The translations under genes were made by a program, and so were the position numbers. Under the pieces are notes generated by a model that worked only from the letters and a program-made list of their open reading frames with translations, was not told the origin of the DNA and searched no databases. 64,000 nucleotides of DNA from Muribaculum intestinale (lineage in GTDB: Bacteria; Bacteroidota; Bacteroidia; Bacteroidales; Muribaculaceae). Numbering within the stretch: the stretch's first letter is position 1; each line of letters opens with the position of its first letter. This document shows positions 17,337 through 28,255 of the stretch, piece after piece. Where the stretch lies: positions 1,488,001 through 1,552,000 of the forward strand of contig NZ_CP021421.1 of the NCBI RefSeq assembly GCF_002201515.1, read 5' to 3'.

Positions 17337-18476
17337 ATGATAATCGGATTTGACGGCAAACGCGCTGTGCAGAACAACACCGGTCTAGGCAATTATTCAC
17401 GACTTGTTGTCGACTCTCTGTCGCGCTACTATCCGGCCAACAGTTACCGGCTGTATGCTCCTGTGCGCCGGGCCAATCCGCGGCTGACCCCTGTACTGGC
17501 CAACCACAATGTGGAACTTCTTACTCCAGCTACCGCTTTCGGACGGTTTGCCCGCCACGTATGGCGCAGCTACGGCATGACCTCGCAGGCCCGGGCCGAC
17601 GGATGCGAGATATTCCACGGGCTTTCGGGCGAGCTGCCGTTCAATATACGTTCGGGCGGTATGGCCTCTGTCGTCACTATCCATGATCTTATATTCCGGC
17701 GTTATCCTGAATATTATAAGGCGATTGACTGTCGGATATACGATTACAAATTCCGGCGCGCATGTGCCGATGCCACCCGTGTGATTGCGATAAGCGAGTG
17801 TACCAAACGCGACATAATGGAGTACTACGGCACTCCCGCCGAAAAAATAGATGTGATATATCAGGGATGTCACGAGCAGTTTGGAGCCGCTATACCTCCG
17901 GAGAAACTCAAGCATGTGCACCGACAGTATCAGTTGCCTGAGCGCTATATAGTCACTGTAGGCACAGTCGAATCGCGCAAGAACCAGCTGCTTGCCGTCA
18001 AGGCACTTGCTCTGTTGCCGCGCGATGTAGTGCTTTATATCGTAGGTGGCGCCACCCCTTATGCCGATGAAATAGCCCGCTACGCCGATGCACACGGTCT
18101 GTCCGCGCGTGTGCGCCGTCTTGAAGGGATACCGTTTGACCATCTGCCGGCATTATACGAGATGGCCGCGGTGTCGTCTTATACGTCGCGTTTCGAGGGA
18201 TTCGGACTTCCGGTAATCGAATCAATCAACTCAGGTACCCCGGTCATAGCATGTACGGGTTCGGTGCTTGAGGAGGCCGGAGGCCCGGGTGCGGTGTATA
18301 TTGATCCTGATGATGTCGACGGATTTGCCGAGGCGGCAATGAATATAATGGAAAATCCGTCGCTGAGGGCTGAGACAGTACGGCTCGGACAAGAGTATAC
18401 CGCACGTTTCAGCCATCGTGCGATGGCCGACTCGATAATGGATACTTACCGTCGTGCACTCGACAGGCAGCAGTAG
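17337..18476 (+). CDS. Glycosyltransferase family 4 (GT-B) enzyme
   Basis: 379 residues. The N terminus MIIGFDGKRAVQNNTGLGNYSR and the C-terminal EGFGLPVIESINSGTPVIACTGSVLEEAGG segment match GT4 retaining glycosyltransferases with the E-x7-E nucleotide-sugar motif. Two Rossmann halves and normal length. Transfers a sugar from a nucleotide donor in the cytoplasm, probably for a surface glycan; donor and acceptor unknown. No other glycan gene is adjacent. The MITE and a second MITE end directly upstream may have brought or replaced its promoter. Confidence 0.88.
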   Translation: MIIGFDGKRAVQNNTGLGNYSRLVVDSLSRYYPANSYRLYAPVRRANPRLTPVLANHNVELLTPATAFGRFARHVWRSYGMTSQARADGCEIFHGLSGELPFNIRSGGMASVVTIHDLIFRRYPEYYKAIDCRIYDYKFRRACADATRVIAISECTKRDIMEYYGTPAEKIDVIYQGCHEQFGAAIPPEKLKHVHRQYQLPERYIVTVGTVESRKNQLLAVKALALLPRDVVLYIVGGATPYADEIARYADAHGLSARVRRLEGIPFDHLPALYEMAAVSSYTSRFEGFGLPVIESINSGTPVIACTGSVLEEAGGPGAVYIDPDDVDGFAEAAMNIMENPSLRAETVRLGQEYTARFSHRAMADSIMDTYRRALDRQQ

Positions 18477-18492
18477 GAGTTTGCCTGTAAGA

Positions 18493-18897
18493 TTACCAGC
18501 CCCAGACGTTGCGGGCAATCCACCATGCGGTAACTACGGCAAATGTGGTCCATATTGTGGCCGTGCAGAATACTTTGAGATATAGCTGCGGATGTCTGCG
18601 ACGCATGAACTGTACGGGCAGCATAACCGCCAGCACGGGGGCTGAAATGACCAACAGGGCATTGAACCTCCATGCCGAGGGGATGTCGCCATGAAGCAGT
18701 GCGTGGATGGCACGTTGCGACCCGCATCCGGGACATTGCAGTCCGGTCATCACCTTGAACGGACATTTGGGAAATACCGGCGATGACGACGGGTCGATAA
18801 AAAAATATACACCGACAGCCACCACCAGTATTATGGCGGCCGCTATCGGCAATGAATAGGCACGAAGCCTTGGCTTAGGAGTCCGGGTGTCTTCCAA
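18493..18897 (-). CDS. DUF2752 membrane protein
   Basis: 134 residues with about three transmembrane helices and the DUF2752 hallmark CPFKVMTGLQCPGCGSQRAIHALLHGD. The CxxCG motif and the following Arg are invariant in the family. Function unknown; the Cys pair suggests a metal or redox site near the membrane. It starts 39 bases after the deoC stop on the same strand and is probably the last gene of that operon. Confidence 0.88.
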   Translation of the reverse strand: MEDTRTPKPRLRAYSLPIAAAIILVVAVGVYFFIDPSSSPVFPKCPFKVMTGLQCPGCGSQRAIHALLHGDIPSAWRFNALLVISAPVLAVMLPVQFMRRRHPQLYLKVFCTATIWTTFAVVTAWWIARNVWGW

Positions 18898-18936
18898 ACT
18901 TTGTGTGGATTGCCCCCTCCGGAGGCAATAGGCGCA

Positions 18937-19821
18937 TTAGAAATGTTTTGTCTCGCTGCCGAGTAGTGCGCTTAGCAGGTTGTTGGCCAGACGGCTCGCT
19001 CCGAGGCGGAAGGTTGTATTGTTCATCCATTCCTCGCCGAGAATTTCCTTTACAATAGTGTAATACTTCACGGCATCTTCCGTGGTGGCTACGCCTCCGG
19101 CTGCCTTGAATCCGACTTTGCGGCCGGTCTTCTCGTAATATTCCTTTATGCTCTGGGCCATTACATATGCAGCTTCAAGCGATGCTCCGGGATATACCTT
19201 TCCGGTCGATGTCTTGATAAAGTCGGCGCCTGAGTACATAGACAGTATTGATGCGTTGCGGATATGCTCGGCACTCTTCAGTGCGCCTGTCTCGAGGATT
19301 ACCTTGAGGTGGGCTTCTCCGCAGGCCGCCTTTATTTCTGCGATATCGTCGCTTACTGCTTCCCAGTCACCGTCGAGATAGTCGCCGACGGGAAACACCA
19401 TGTCGATTTCATCGGCTCCGGTCGATACGGCCATGGCTGTCTCGGCTACCTTGACTTCGGGGAATGACTGTCCGGAAGGAAAGGCTCCGGCCACACAGGC
19501 TACGCGCACCGAGCTTACGTCGAGCACGGCGCGTACTACCTGAGCGAAATTAGGATACACACAGATGGCTGCAACGTTGGGAAGGTCGGGATGTTTATCC
19601 TCAAACGAGTTGACTCTCTCGGTAAAGTCGCTCACCGATGCCGGCGAGTCGGTAGTCGCGAGTGTGGTGAGGTCGATACAGTTGAACAGGGTGCGGTACA
19701 CCTCTGTATTGCAGTTTTCCTGATAATGCTCGTCAAGAATCTTGTTGACGGCCGCAGCTACAGAGGCGTCATCGATAGTAACAGTCGAAGCCTCTATGGG
19801 CTGATGATATTTGTCGCTCAT
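18937..19821 (-). CDS. deoC: Deoxyribose-phosphate aldolase
   Basis: 294 residues, class I aldolase that splits 2-deoxyribose 5-phosphate to glyceraldehyde 3-phosphate and acetaldehyde in nucleoside salvage. The Schiff-base lysine lies in FIKTSTGKVYPG and the second essential lysine in VGFKAAGGV. The VKVAETAMAVSTGADEIDMV strand is also conserved. It is somewhat longer than the 220-260 of many homologues because of an N-terminal extension of about 40 residues, as in the longer proteobacterial type. Lies in an operon with an epimerase-like gene and small membrane proteins rather than with other nucleoside genes. Confidence 0.95.
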   Translation of the reverse strand: MSDKYHQPIEASTVTIDDASVAAAVNKILDEHYQENCNTEVYRTLFNCIDLTTLATTDSPASVSDFTERVNSFEDKHPDLPNVAAICVYPNFAQVVRAVLDVSSVRVACVAGAFPSGQSFPEVKVAETAMAVSTGADEIDMVFPVGDYLDGDWEAVSDDIAEIKAACGEAHLKVILETGALKSAEHIRNASILSMYSGADFIKTSTGKVYPGASLEAAYVMAQSIKEYYEKTGRKVGFKAAGGVATTEDAVKYYTIVKEILGEEWMNNTTFRLGASRLANNLLSALLGSETKHF

Positions 19822-19852
19822 ATATATTTGTTTTTATGTTATTGATATCGCG

Positions 19853-20155
19853 TTATGGTATTGTGCTCCCGATGATAAATTGAGATATTGCTCCATAGAC
19901 ATAGAATATAAACAGCAGCCCCAGTAGAATCCAGCTTATTTCTTTGCGCTCGGGATAGCACTGATAGGCAAGCCATCCGGAAAACAGGGCGTAAATCGGG
20001 AAAAACAGGGTAACAAAGCCTTTTGTGTTCGGCTCAAATGTCCCCGGGGTGTCAAACATCCCGATAACGAGAGGAATGTAGAAAAAAATCGGAATCATCA
20101 TCACCAGTACAACTATGGTGAACCATGCCGGAGGGCGCTGTTTAGGGGGTGTCAT
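19853..20155 (-). CDS. Small membrane protein of unknown function
   Basis: 100 residues with three predicted transmembrane helices (about 12-32, 48-65, 74-95) and a Pro-rich start. No family recognised. Its ATG overlaps the TGA of the epimerase gene in an ATGA tetranucleotide, so translation is coupled; deoC follows 31 bases after its stop. Confidence 0.75.
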   Translation of the reverse strand: MTPPKQRPPAWFTIVVLVMMIPIFFYIPLVIGMFDTPGTFEPNTKGFVTLFFPIYALFSGWLAYQCYPERKEISWILLGLLFIFYVYGAISQFIIGSTIP

Positions 20156-21198
20156 TCCTTGCCTCCTTTCCCGGCCTTTTTCGCCGCGCGGGCAATCTCT
20201 ACATCGCGGCGGTAGGCCTCGACGGTAAGACGTATCCCCTCCGGCAGGGAGTGCCGTGCCACGAATCCGAAGTCGGCTTGGGCCTCCGACGGGTCAGCAT
20301 TCCAGTTGCGCTGCTTCATTATCTTATATTTGTCGGTGTTGAGGGTCGATGGCTTCATCTGGAATACGCCGTATTTCTCGGCCACTACCGATGCCGCCTT
20401 GGCCATCCAGAGGGGAAGACGCACGGGTATCACCCATTTGCCTCCAAGCGCATCTGATACAATCCTGCGGAATTCTTTCTGGGTATAGGCTCTCGGCTCG
20501 GAGATAATGTACTTCTTGCCGGTCTTTCCGCGCTCAAGAGCGTCGAAGATGGCTGTGGCGAGATCCTCAACATAGATGAATGTCAGCAGTTGCTTGCGGA
20601 ATCCAATTCCGAAGTCCCAATGGCGGTCGATACATTTCACCATCATCAGGTAATCCTGCTCGTGTGGGCCGTATACCCCCGTCGGGCGGAATATTATCCA
20701 GTCGAGCCCGGGGGTGGTCTCCAATACGGTCTCGGCCTTTATCTTCGAGGTGCCGTAGCGGGTGTCGGGACAGGGAATCATACCCGCGCGGTAAGGTTCA
20801 TAGTTTTTCTCGTCGCATGGGCCAAGTGCGCTCAGACTGCTCATATACAGGAAGCGCGCTGGCATCATGGCCGCCGTCTCCAGAGCTTCGATGGTATGTC
20901 TGAGATACTGGTAGTTGATGCGGTTGAAGTCGGAGTAGACCATCACTTTGGTCGCGCCCAGATTGTATACAATCCAGTCCCATTTCTCACCTTCGGGTAG
21001 TGCGCCGCGAAGCTGTCGCGCCATGGCCGAGGGTGAGTCGTAGTCGAGTTCCACGAAGTGGAGCCGCGGGTCGGATAGGAACCGGCGCGATGTCGATGGT
21101 CTTACGCCACACCAGGTGTCGTAGCCCCTTCTCAGACTTTCCTCGGCGATGAATCCGCCGATAAAGCCCCCCGCGCCAATGATGAGAACACGTTTCAT
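20152..21198 (-). CDS. NAD(P)-dependent epimerase/dehydratase (extended SDR)
   Basis: 348 residues. Rossmann motif IGAGGFIGGFIAEE near the N terminus and catalytic YGTSK (YxxxK) in the middle, in the context PDTRYGTSKIKAE. The later WIIFRPTGVYGPHEQDYL segment matches sugar-nucleotide epimerases and related dihydroflavonol-reductase-like SDRs. Substrate unknown. First gene of a minus-strand operon with a small membrane protein, deoC and DUF2752. Confidence 0.9.
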   Translation of the reverse strand: MKRVLIIGAGGFIGGFIAEESLRRGYDTWCGVRPSTSRRFLSDPRLHFVELDYDSPSAMARQLRGALPEGEKWDWIVYNLGATKVMVYSDFNRINYQYLRHTIEALETAAMMPARFLYMSSLSALGPCDEKNYEPYRAGMIPCPDTRYGTSKIKAETVLETTPGLDWIIFRPTGVYGPHEQDYLMMVKCIDRHWDFGIGFRKQLLTFIYVEDLATAIFDALERGKTGKKYIISEPRAYTQKEFRRIVSDALGGKWVIPVRLPLWMAKAASVVAEKYGVFQMKPSTLNTDKYKIMKQRNWNADPSEAQADFGFVARHSLPEGIRLTVEAYRRDVEIARAAKKAGKGGKE

Positions 21199-21220
21199 AC
21201 TGCCTTTGTCGTTGTTTTCT

Positions 21221-21228
21221 CAAAGTTA
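21221..21228 (-). promoter_or_regulatory. Putative -7 box of the epimerase-deoC operon
   Basis: TAACTTTG on the minus strand, 23 bases before the epimerase start. The -33 side is A/T-rich without TTTG at the right spacing. Confidence 0.5.
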
Positions 21229-21305
21229 TAACAAAAAAATGAAACGTTATGCCTTGGCATATGAAAATCGGAGTGCCTGACATCAGGGGGGATGTCAGTC
21301 GGGCG

Positions 21306-24170
21306 TCAATACCATGTGATGCCGTTGGAGTATGACGACCGTTTGTCGTACTTGAGGTCGGAGAGCATCGACGACTTGACCGATATATGGAAGTTGTAGC
21401 TTTTGTATGGCCCTACGGGAACGAAGCTCGCTGTCATCGTGAAGCAGTGAAGGTCGCGCGAGATGTTGCAGTTCATGTAGGCGAGCTTGTGGGTGTCGAA
21501 ATTGTACGACGCCGAGAATCCGAAGTTCCAGTTTTTGGTAGGCTGGATATTGCCTGAGAACGACAGGTTCTGGGTGATACGCCCGTCGTATTCCATCTTT
21601 TTCTTGTTGAACGTGCCGTATCCGTAGTTGACGGAATAGTTGAATGTAAGATTCCAGGGCACACTCCAGTCCATATATCCGTCGGCTCCCATCTCTACGC
21701 TGTCGTCATCGTTTCCGCGCCGACGCCGGCGGTCGTTGTTGCCGGCGAAGTTGTCGCCCTCTTCGTCGTAATCTTCATCGAAGTCATCGTCGTCCGAGCC
21801 GCGACGCCGACGGTTTTTGTCTTTATTCTTGTCTTTGTCTTTTCCTCGCTTGAAGGTATTGTTGTTGAATGTGTAGGAGAATGAGGTGCCGGTCGACGAC
21901 AGACGTCCGAGCCCTTTTCCCACTTTCCAGCGAGGAACGTTTACGCGCACGGGAGTGCCGGTCGGCGACAGCTGGTAGGTGTAGACATCCCAGGTGGCGT
22001 TGAGGTTGAGGTTGAAGTTCTTCACCAGGCGTAGCATCAGCGAGGTGTTGATATTACTCCAGTTCATCGAGTCGGCTGCAAAGTTGTAGCTCTGCGACAC
22101 GGTGAAGTTCTCGATAAGCGATATCTTCTTTTCGCCTGTGGAGTCGGCGTCGCTCTTTACTTTCATTTCGAGGTTGTTGGCGAGCGACAGCGACACCGAA
22201 CCCGACCGTCCGGTGCCTGGCACACCGAACACGGCGTTGGGGAACATCGAGTACTGTCGTTCGACCATCTCTCCCTGCGAGTTCATGTAGTGGTACTTGC
22301 CATAGTATCCGAAGAATGGCGATCCGAAGTCGGGATTTCCCGAGAAACTGATAGTGGGAGTGAGTACGTGGCGTATCATCTTCACCTTGTCGCCGAGAAA
22401 TTTCATAGGCTGGAAGAAGCCGTAGATTTTTGTGTCGAGAGAGAGCGAGCCCTGGAAGTCCCACACGTTGTAAAATCCGTAGGTCGTGTCGCACACTTCG
22501 GCCGAAGCATTGGGGTCCCACTGGCGGCGTACCTTGTTGGTGTACATTCGGTCGTTAATCTGCAGAGAGGGCGTGAGGTTGAGATACTTGAACACGCTGA
22601 ATGTGGCGGATATGGGCACCGAGTGGCGGGCGCCGTTGCGCCAGTCCTTTACGAGACTCTTCTGGAAGAATACATCCTGCTTGGCAGTCAGCGAGTTCTG
22701 GAACTGTCCGCTATAGCTCAGCTTGATTTTCTCGTACCAGCGCTCTTTGCCTACCGCACGCTTGCGCTTGAATGGGTATATCTGCGACATAGAGGCCGTA
22801 AGGTTGGGAAACGATACGGTAAGCGTGGAGTCGGATGTACGCTGCGCTATGTTGGCGGTTGTCGACAGCGACCATTTCGAGTTGGGGAAACGATAGGTCA
22901 TGTTGACCGTCGAACTCTTGGTGTTCTCGGTGAACGAGGGGGAGTAGTAGCTGTTGAGGTCGTTGCGCGAGTAGCCCGATGAGGTAAAGTTGACCGATGC
23001 CGACAGCGACATGTTGGGATTGGCCTTGGAGTCCTGCGAGTGGTTCCACAGCACCTGGAAGTTGGTCTGCTTAGAGTAGTCTGGATTGCCTTTTTCGCCA
23101 TATATCGTGGTGAGATACGATATGTTGAACGAGCCGTTGTATTTGTATCTCTTCACATAGCTCGACTGAGCCGTGAGCCCCCATGAGCCTTTGGTATATA
23201 TCTCGCCTGTAAGCGCCAGGTCTATGTTGTCGTTGATGGCGAAGTAGTATCCGCCGTTGCTCAGATAGAAGCCGCGGTTGTAGTCGTCGCCGAACGTGGG
23301 GAAAATTATGCCGGATGAGTATTTCTCGGAGAACGGGAAGTAGCCGAAGGGCACCGCAAGCGGCAGCGGCAGTCCGGCGAGTACCATATATGCCGGGCCG
23401 GTCACGATATTGCTCTTGGGCTTTACCTTGGCTTTTGTCAGCTGGAAATAGAAGTGGGGATGGTCGTGGTCGTTGCAGGTGGAGTAGCGTCCGTTCTGCA
23501 GAAAGTATTCTCCGTTTTCCATCTTCTTTGTACGTCCGCCGGTGAGATATCCTTCGCCCTGCTCGGTCACTACGTTGGTGATAAATCCGCGCTGGCTTTT
23601 GAAGTTGTAGCTCATGGTCTCCGATTCATACTCGCCGCTCTTGTCGGTGAATACCGGGGTGCCTATGAGTTCGCCGGTGGAGTCGGGCAGACCGACGGCA
23701 TACACATTGCTGTTGGCCATGTTCATCGACACCTTTTCGGCCTCGAGCTTCATGTCGCCATAGTCGAGTTTGGCGTCGCCATACATATATGCCGAGTTGC
23801 GACCCTCCATTATCATGGAGTCCTTTGCCGAGAATTTCACCACATTGTCGAGGTCGACCTTCTCGCGGCGTATCAGCGAGCGGGCCGGAGTGTCGATGCC
23901 GGCGGGCATCACAGCTGCGGCGAGCGAGTCGGAGTCTACGTCGCTGATAAGAGTGCGCTGCAGCAGTGGTACTGCGAGTGTCGAATCCGGCACCGGGGTG
24001 TTCAGTATGTCGGCTATTGCGTCGGAGTCGGGTATGGTCGGGCTGCCTGGCATGGCCACAGTCGGTGGCACAGGCAACGATGCGTCGGCACGCTGAGGGC
24101 GCGACGCAGCTACTGCGCTCAATGCGCAGGCAATCACAGACAGTCCGATGTAAATATGTGAGCGTGCCAA
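21306..24170 (-). CDS. lptD: LPS-assembly outer-membrane protein LptD (Bacteroidetes type)
   Basis: 954 residues with signal peptide (1-22). An OstA/LptA-like beta-jellyroll lies at about 105-250 (MIMEGRNSAYMYGDAKLDYGDM and following), then a long barrel domain typical of LptD that inserts lipopolysaccharide into the outer leaflet. Ser/Asp-rich spacer at 25-90. An unusual charged insertion of Lys/Asp/Arg/Asn repeats (about 770-825) interrupts the barrel, probably as an external or periplasmic loop. The gene stands alone behind its own promoter. Length is within the Bacteroidetes range. Confidence 0.9.
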   Translation of the reverse strand: MARSHIYIGLSVIACALSAVAASRPQRADASLPVPPTVAMPGSPTIPDSDAIADILNTPVPDSTLAVPLLQRTLISDVDSDSLAAAVMPAGIDTPARSLIRREKVDLDNVVKFSAKDSMIMEGRNSAYMYGDAKLDYGDMKLEAEKVSMNMANSNVYAVGLPDSTGELIGTPVFTDKSGEYESETMSYNFKSQRGFITNVVTEQGEGYLTGGRTKKMENGEYFLQNGRYSTCNDHDHPHFYFQLTKAKVKPKSNIVTGPAYMVLAGLPLPLAVPFGYFPFSEKYSSGIIFPTFGDDYNRGFYLSNGGYYFAINDNIDLALTGEIYTKGSWGLTAQSSYVKRYKYNGSFNISYLTTIYGEKGNPDYSKQTNFQVLWNHSQDSKANPNMSLSASVNFTSSGYSRNDLNSYYSPSFTENTKSSTVNMTYRFPNSKWSLSTTANIAQRTSDSTLTVSFPNLTASMSQIYPFKRKRAVGKERWYEKIKLSYSGQFQNSLTAKQDVFFQKSLVKDWRNGARHSVPISATFSVFKYLNLTPSLQINDRMYTNKVRRQWDPNASAEVCDTTYGFYNVWDFQGSLSLDTKIYGFFQPMKFLGDKVKMIRHVLTPTISFSGNPDFGSPFFGYYGKYHYMNSQGEMVERQYSMFPNAVFGVPGTGRSGSVSLSLANNLEMKVKSDADSTGEKKISLIENFTVSQSYNFAADSMNWSNINTSLMLRLVKNFNLNLNATWDVYTYQLSPTGTPVRVNVPRWKVGKGLGRLSSTGTSFSYTFNNNTFKRGKDKDKNKDKNRRRRGSDDDDFDEDYDEEGDNFAGNNDRRRRRGNDDDSVEMGADGYMDWSVPWNLTFNYSVNYGYGTFNKKKMEYDGRITQNLSFSGNIQPTKNWNFGFSASYNFDTHKLAYMNCNISRDLHCFTMTASFVPVGPYKSYNFHISVKSSMLSDLKYDKRSSYSNGITWY

Positions 24171-24259
24171 TTGTATCTCTGTATCGGTTTGCCGTATGCC
24201 GCGATGCTATCCGCAGAGCAATCATATGCTTCGGAGGACGCAGTGCATACTATGCGGCG

Positions 24260-24290
24260 CAAAGTTACTACAACCCGCCCACTTATGAAA
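24260..24290 (-). promoter_or_regulatory. Promoter of lptD
   Basis: Minus-strand TAACTTTG at 24260-24267 with TTTC 19 bases upstream. It gives a leader of about 85 bases before the lptD start. Confidence 0.65.
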
Positions 24291-24326
24291 ATCTTTAACA
24301 GATATTCCGAAATCAACGTCGGTGTT

Positions 24327-24704
24327 TCAGTCGTACAGATGGAACATTCGCTCCATCGGCTGCCATTTGTCGGACGACGTGGCTCCGGGGCCTGCCTGCT
24401 GGAATATGGCCATATAATCCTCCCACTCCTGCTGGCGCGGAAGTGTGGCGAGACGCTCCATGGCGGCGTCAAGGTCGAGGTCGGCCGGCGCTTCAAGTAT
24501 CATTATCAGCAGAGTGCCTCTGATGTATATCTCCATTTCGAGTATTCCCACCGCCTTTATGCCGTCGAGTATCTCCTGCCATATAGCTCCACGCGAGTGT
24601 CGCATACGGTATTCGGCTATCAGTGCTGAGTCGTCGCGCAGGGTGAGGGTGCGCACATACCGCTTTACCGGCACTCTGTATTCTTTTACTCTGTATCCTT
24701 CCAT
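24327..24704 (-). CDS. L-rhamnose mutarotase-like protein (DUF718)
   Basis: 125 residues from MEGYRVKEY at 24704; an earlier in-frame ATG lies within the IS element and is excluded. The sequence YRMRHSRGAIWQEILDGIKAVGILEMEIYIRGTLLIMILEA and the C-terminal EWEDYMAIFQQ match the RhaM/DUF718 dimeric alpha-beta barrel family, which interconverts sugar anomers. Family length is about 105-115. An IS4-type element lies only about 20 bases upstream of the start, so the native promoter is separated from the gene. Expression may now depend on the IS end. Confidence 0.85.
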   Translation of the reverse strand: MEGYRVKEYRVPVKRYVRTLTLRDDSALIAEYRMRHSRGAIWQEILDGIKAVGILEMEIYIRGTLLIMILEAPADLDLDAAMERLATLPRQQEWEDYMAIFQQAGPGATSSDKWQPMERMFHLYD

Positions 24705-24733
24705 GTCGTATGATATGTTTCCGCAAAAATAAA

Positions 24734-26157
<1,424 letters not shown>

Positions 26158-26203
26158 AAAAATAAACAAGAATCACAGCCGGCGCAAACCGAATGGTGGA
26201 AAA

Positions 26204-26235
26204 TTTGGCAGTGCCGATGGATTATAGTAAATTTG
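26204..26235 (+). promoter_or_regulatory. Promoter of pyrB
   Basis: TTTG at 26204-26207 and TAAATTTG at 26228-26235, spacing 20, both consensus. It lies 38 bases right of the IS target duplication, so the IS left it intact. Confidence 0.8.
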
Positions 26236-26263
26236 CGGGGAGGAAAATCCAACACTTGCAACT

Positions 26264-27190
26264 ATGAATCCCAACAGTTTGGTAAGCATCTCCGATATCA
26301 CTAAAGAGGAGATTCTGCGTCTCTTGCGCCAGGCACGTTATTTCGAGAGTCACCCCAACCAGCGTATTCTTGAAGGCAAAGTGGTGGCGACGCTCTTTTT
26401 TGAGCCGTCGACACGTACGCGCCTAAGTTTCGAAACCGCCGTAAACCGCCTCGGAGGGCGTGTAATCGGATTCTCCGATGCTTCCACTACCAGCTCGTCA
26501 AAGGGTGAGACCCTGAAGGATACAATCAAGATGGTGAGCAACTACGCCGACCTCATTGTCATGCGCCACCATCTGGAGGGAGCGGCCCGCTACGCCACCG
26601 AGGTTACCGATGTGCCCGTTATCAATGCCGGCGACGGTGCCCACCAGCACCCTTCTCAGACGATGCTCGACCTCTACTCAATATACAAGACACAGGGGCG
26701 CATCGACGACCTTACCATAACGCTGGTCGGCGACCTCAAGTACGGACGCACCGTGCACTCTCTTCTCGAGGCCATGCAGTATTTCAACCCGACATTCAAT
26801 TTTGTGGCATGCAAGGAGCTGCAGATGCCCCCGGAATACCGTCAGTTCTGCACCGACAAGGGGATACGCTACAATGAGAGCACCGACTTCTCCAATGAGA
26901 TAATCGACTCAAGCGACATAATATACATGACTCGCGTGCAGCGCGAGCGCTTTACCGACATAATGGAGTATGAGAAAGTAAAAAATCTCTACAATCTCAA
27001 CGCCGCCATGCTCGAAGGCTCCAAAGAGAATCTGCGTGTGCTACATCCACTGCCGCGCGTCAACGAAATCGACCAGGATGTCGACGACAGCCCCAAGGCC
27101 TACTACTTCCAGCAGGCAAAGAACGGCCTGTTTGCCCGTCAGGCCATCATCTGCCGCGCCCTCGGTATGGATATCCCTGAAGAAGATTAA
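26264..27190 (+). CDS. pyrB: Aspartate carbamoyltransferase catalytic subunit
   Basis: 308 residues. Joins carbamoyl phosphate and aspartate, the first committed step of pyrimidine synthesis. Carbamoyl-phosphate loop [12 protein letters not shown], the [11 protein letters not shown] segment and MTRVQRERF are all conserved, at the family's usual length. Followed 23 bases later by pyrI, with which it forms the regulated dodecamer. Confidence 0.97.
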   Translation: MNPNSLVSISDITKEEILRLLRQARYFESHPNQRILEGKVVATLFFEPSTRTRLSFETAVNRLGGRVIGFSDASTTSSSKGETLKDTIKMVSNYADLIVMRHHLEGAARYATEVTDVPVINAGDGAHQHPSQTMLDLYSIYKTQGRIDDLTITLVGDLKYGRTVHSLLEAMQYFNPTFNFVACKELQMPPEYRQFCTDKGIRYNESTDFSNEIIDSSDIIYMTRVQRERFTDIMEYEKVKNLYNLNAAMLEGSKENLRVLHPLPRVNEIDQDVDDSPKAYYFQQAKNGLFARQAIICRALGMDIPEED

Positions 27191-27213
27191 CCACCACTAT
27201 ACGGAACCACACC

Positions 27214-27672
27214 ATGTCATCAAAAAAAGAACTCGCCGTAGCCGCTCTGCGCAACGGCACGGTAATCGACCGTATACCATCGTCGGTGCTCTTCGAGGCT
27301 GTGAGAATCCTCGGCATAGAGCGTCTTGACAAGCATGTGACCATCGGCAACAATCTCGACTCAAAGAAGCTCGGCACCAAAGGCATTATCAAGGTGGCCG
27401 ACACATTCTTTCCCGAGGATGTGCTCAACCGCATAGCCCTGATTGCCCCAACGGCAAAAATAAATATCATACGCGACTTCGAGGTGGTAGAGAAATACCA
27501 TGTCGAGCTACCGTCGACCGTAATGGGCATAGTGAAGTGCGATAATCCCAAGTGTATCACCAACAACGAGCCGATGCGCACACGCTTCGACCTCGTCGAT
27601 CCCGCCCACCGTGTGATACGCTGCTACTACTGCGGACACTCTGTGGCCGCCTCCCACGCCCACATCAAATAA
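27214..27672 (+). CDS. pyrI: Aspartate carbamoyltransferase regulatory subunit
   Basis: 152 residues. Allosteric nucleotide-binding N-terminal domain (to about residue 100) followed by the zinc domain with CDNPKC and CYYCG, the four Cys ligands that dock onto PyrB. Normal length. Binds CTP/ATP in known homologues. Next gene starts 8 bases downstream. Confidence 0.97.
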   Translation: MSSKKELAVAALRNGTVIDRIPSSVLFEAVRILGIERLDKHVTIGNNLDSKKLGTKGIIKVADTFFPEDVLNRIALIAPTAKINIIRDFEVVEKYHVELPSTVMGIVKCDNPKCITNNEPMRTRFDLVDPAHRVIRCYYCGHSVAASHAHIK

Positions 27673-27680
27673 TCGGCCTC

Positions 27681-28253
27681 ATGAAGCAAGTCTGGAAACC
27701 GGGCAACATGATTTATCCCGTGCCTGCGGCTCTCGTTACCTGCGGCAATACCCCGGAGCGCTACAACATGCTTACCGTGGCATGGACAGGCACCATATGC
27801 TCGGAGCCTCCGATGTGCTATATATCTGTGCGCCGCTCGCGCCACAGCTATCCTATAATAAAGGAGGAGATGGAGTTTACCATCAACCTTACCACAGCCG
27901 ACATGGCACGCGCTACCGACTGGGCCGGAGTACGCTCCGGAGCCGACTACGACAAGTGGGCCGAGACAGGTCTGACTCCCGTAGAGGGTGTCAGTGTGCG
28001 ATGCCCCTATATCGAAGAGTCGCCGCTCAGCATCGAATGCCGTGTGCGCGACGTCATGGAACTTGGCAGCCACGACATGTTTATCGCCGATGTGGCGGGA
28101 GTGATTGCCGACGACCGCTTTATCGACCCAGACACCGGAGCATTCGATCTTGCCCGGGCCGGCCTCATGGCCTACAGCCACGGCGGATACTATGAGCTGG
28201 GCCGCTGCCTCGGACGCTTCGGATGGTCGGTCAAGGGACAGAAAAAGAGATAG
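27681..28253 (+). CDS. Flavin reductase family protein (FMN-binding split barrel)
   Basis: 190 residues from the ATG at 27681, 8 bases after pyrI; a longer frame starting inside pyrI is not credible. The segments ALVTCGNTPERYNMLTVAWTGTICSEPPMCYISVRRSRHSYPII and EFTINL match FMN-binding split-barrel flavoproteins of the flavin reductase-like group. Probable NAD(P)H-linked flavin or substrate reductase; partner unknown. Its position in the pyrB-pyrI transcript is frequently seen in Bacteroidales but gives no function. Confidence 0.88.
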   Translation: MKQVWKPGNMIYPVPAALVTCGNTPERYNMLTVAWTGTICSEPPMCYISVRRSRHSYPIIKEEMEFTINLTTADMARATDWAGVRSGADYDKWAETGLTPVEGVSVRCPYIEESPLSIECRVRDVMELGSHDMFIADVAGVIADDRFIDPDTGAFDLARAGLMAYSHGGYYELGRCLGRFGWSVKGQKKR

Positions 28254-28255
28254 CT

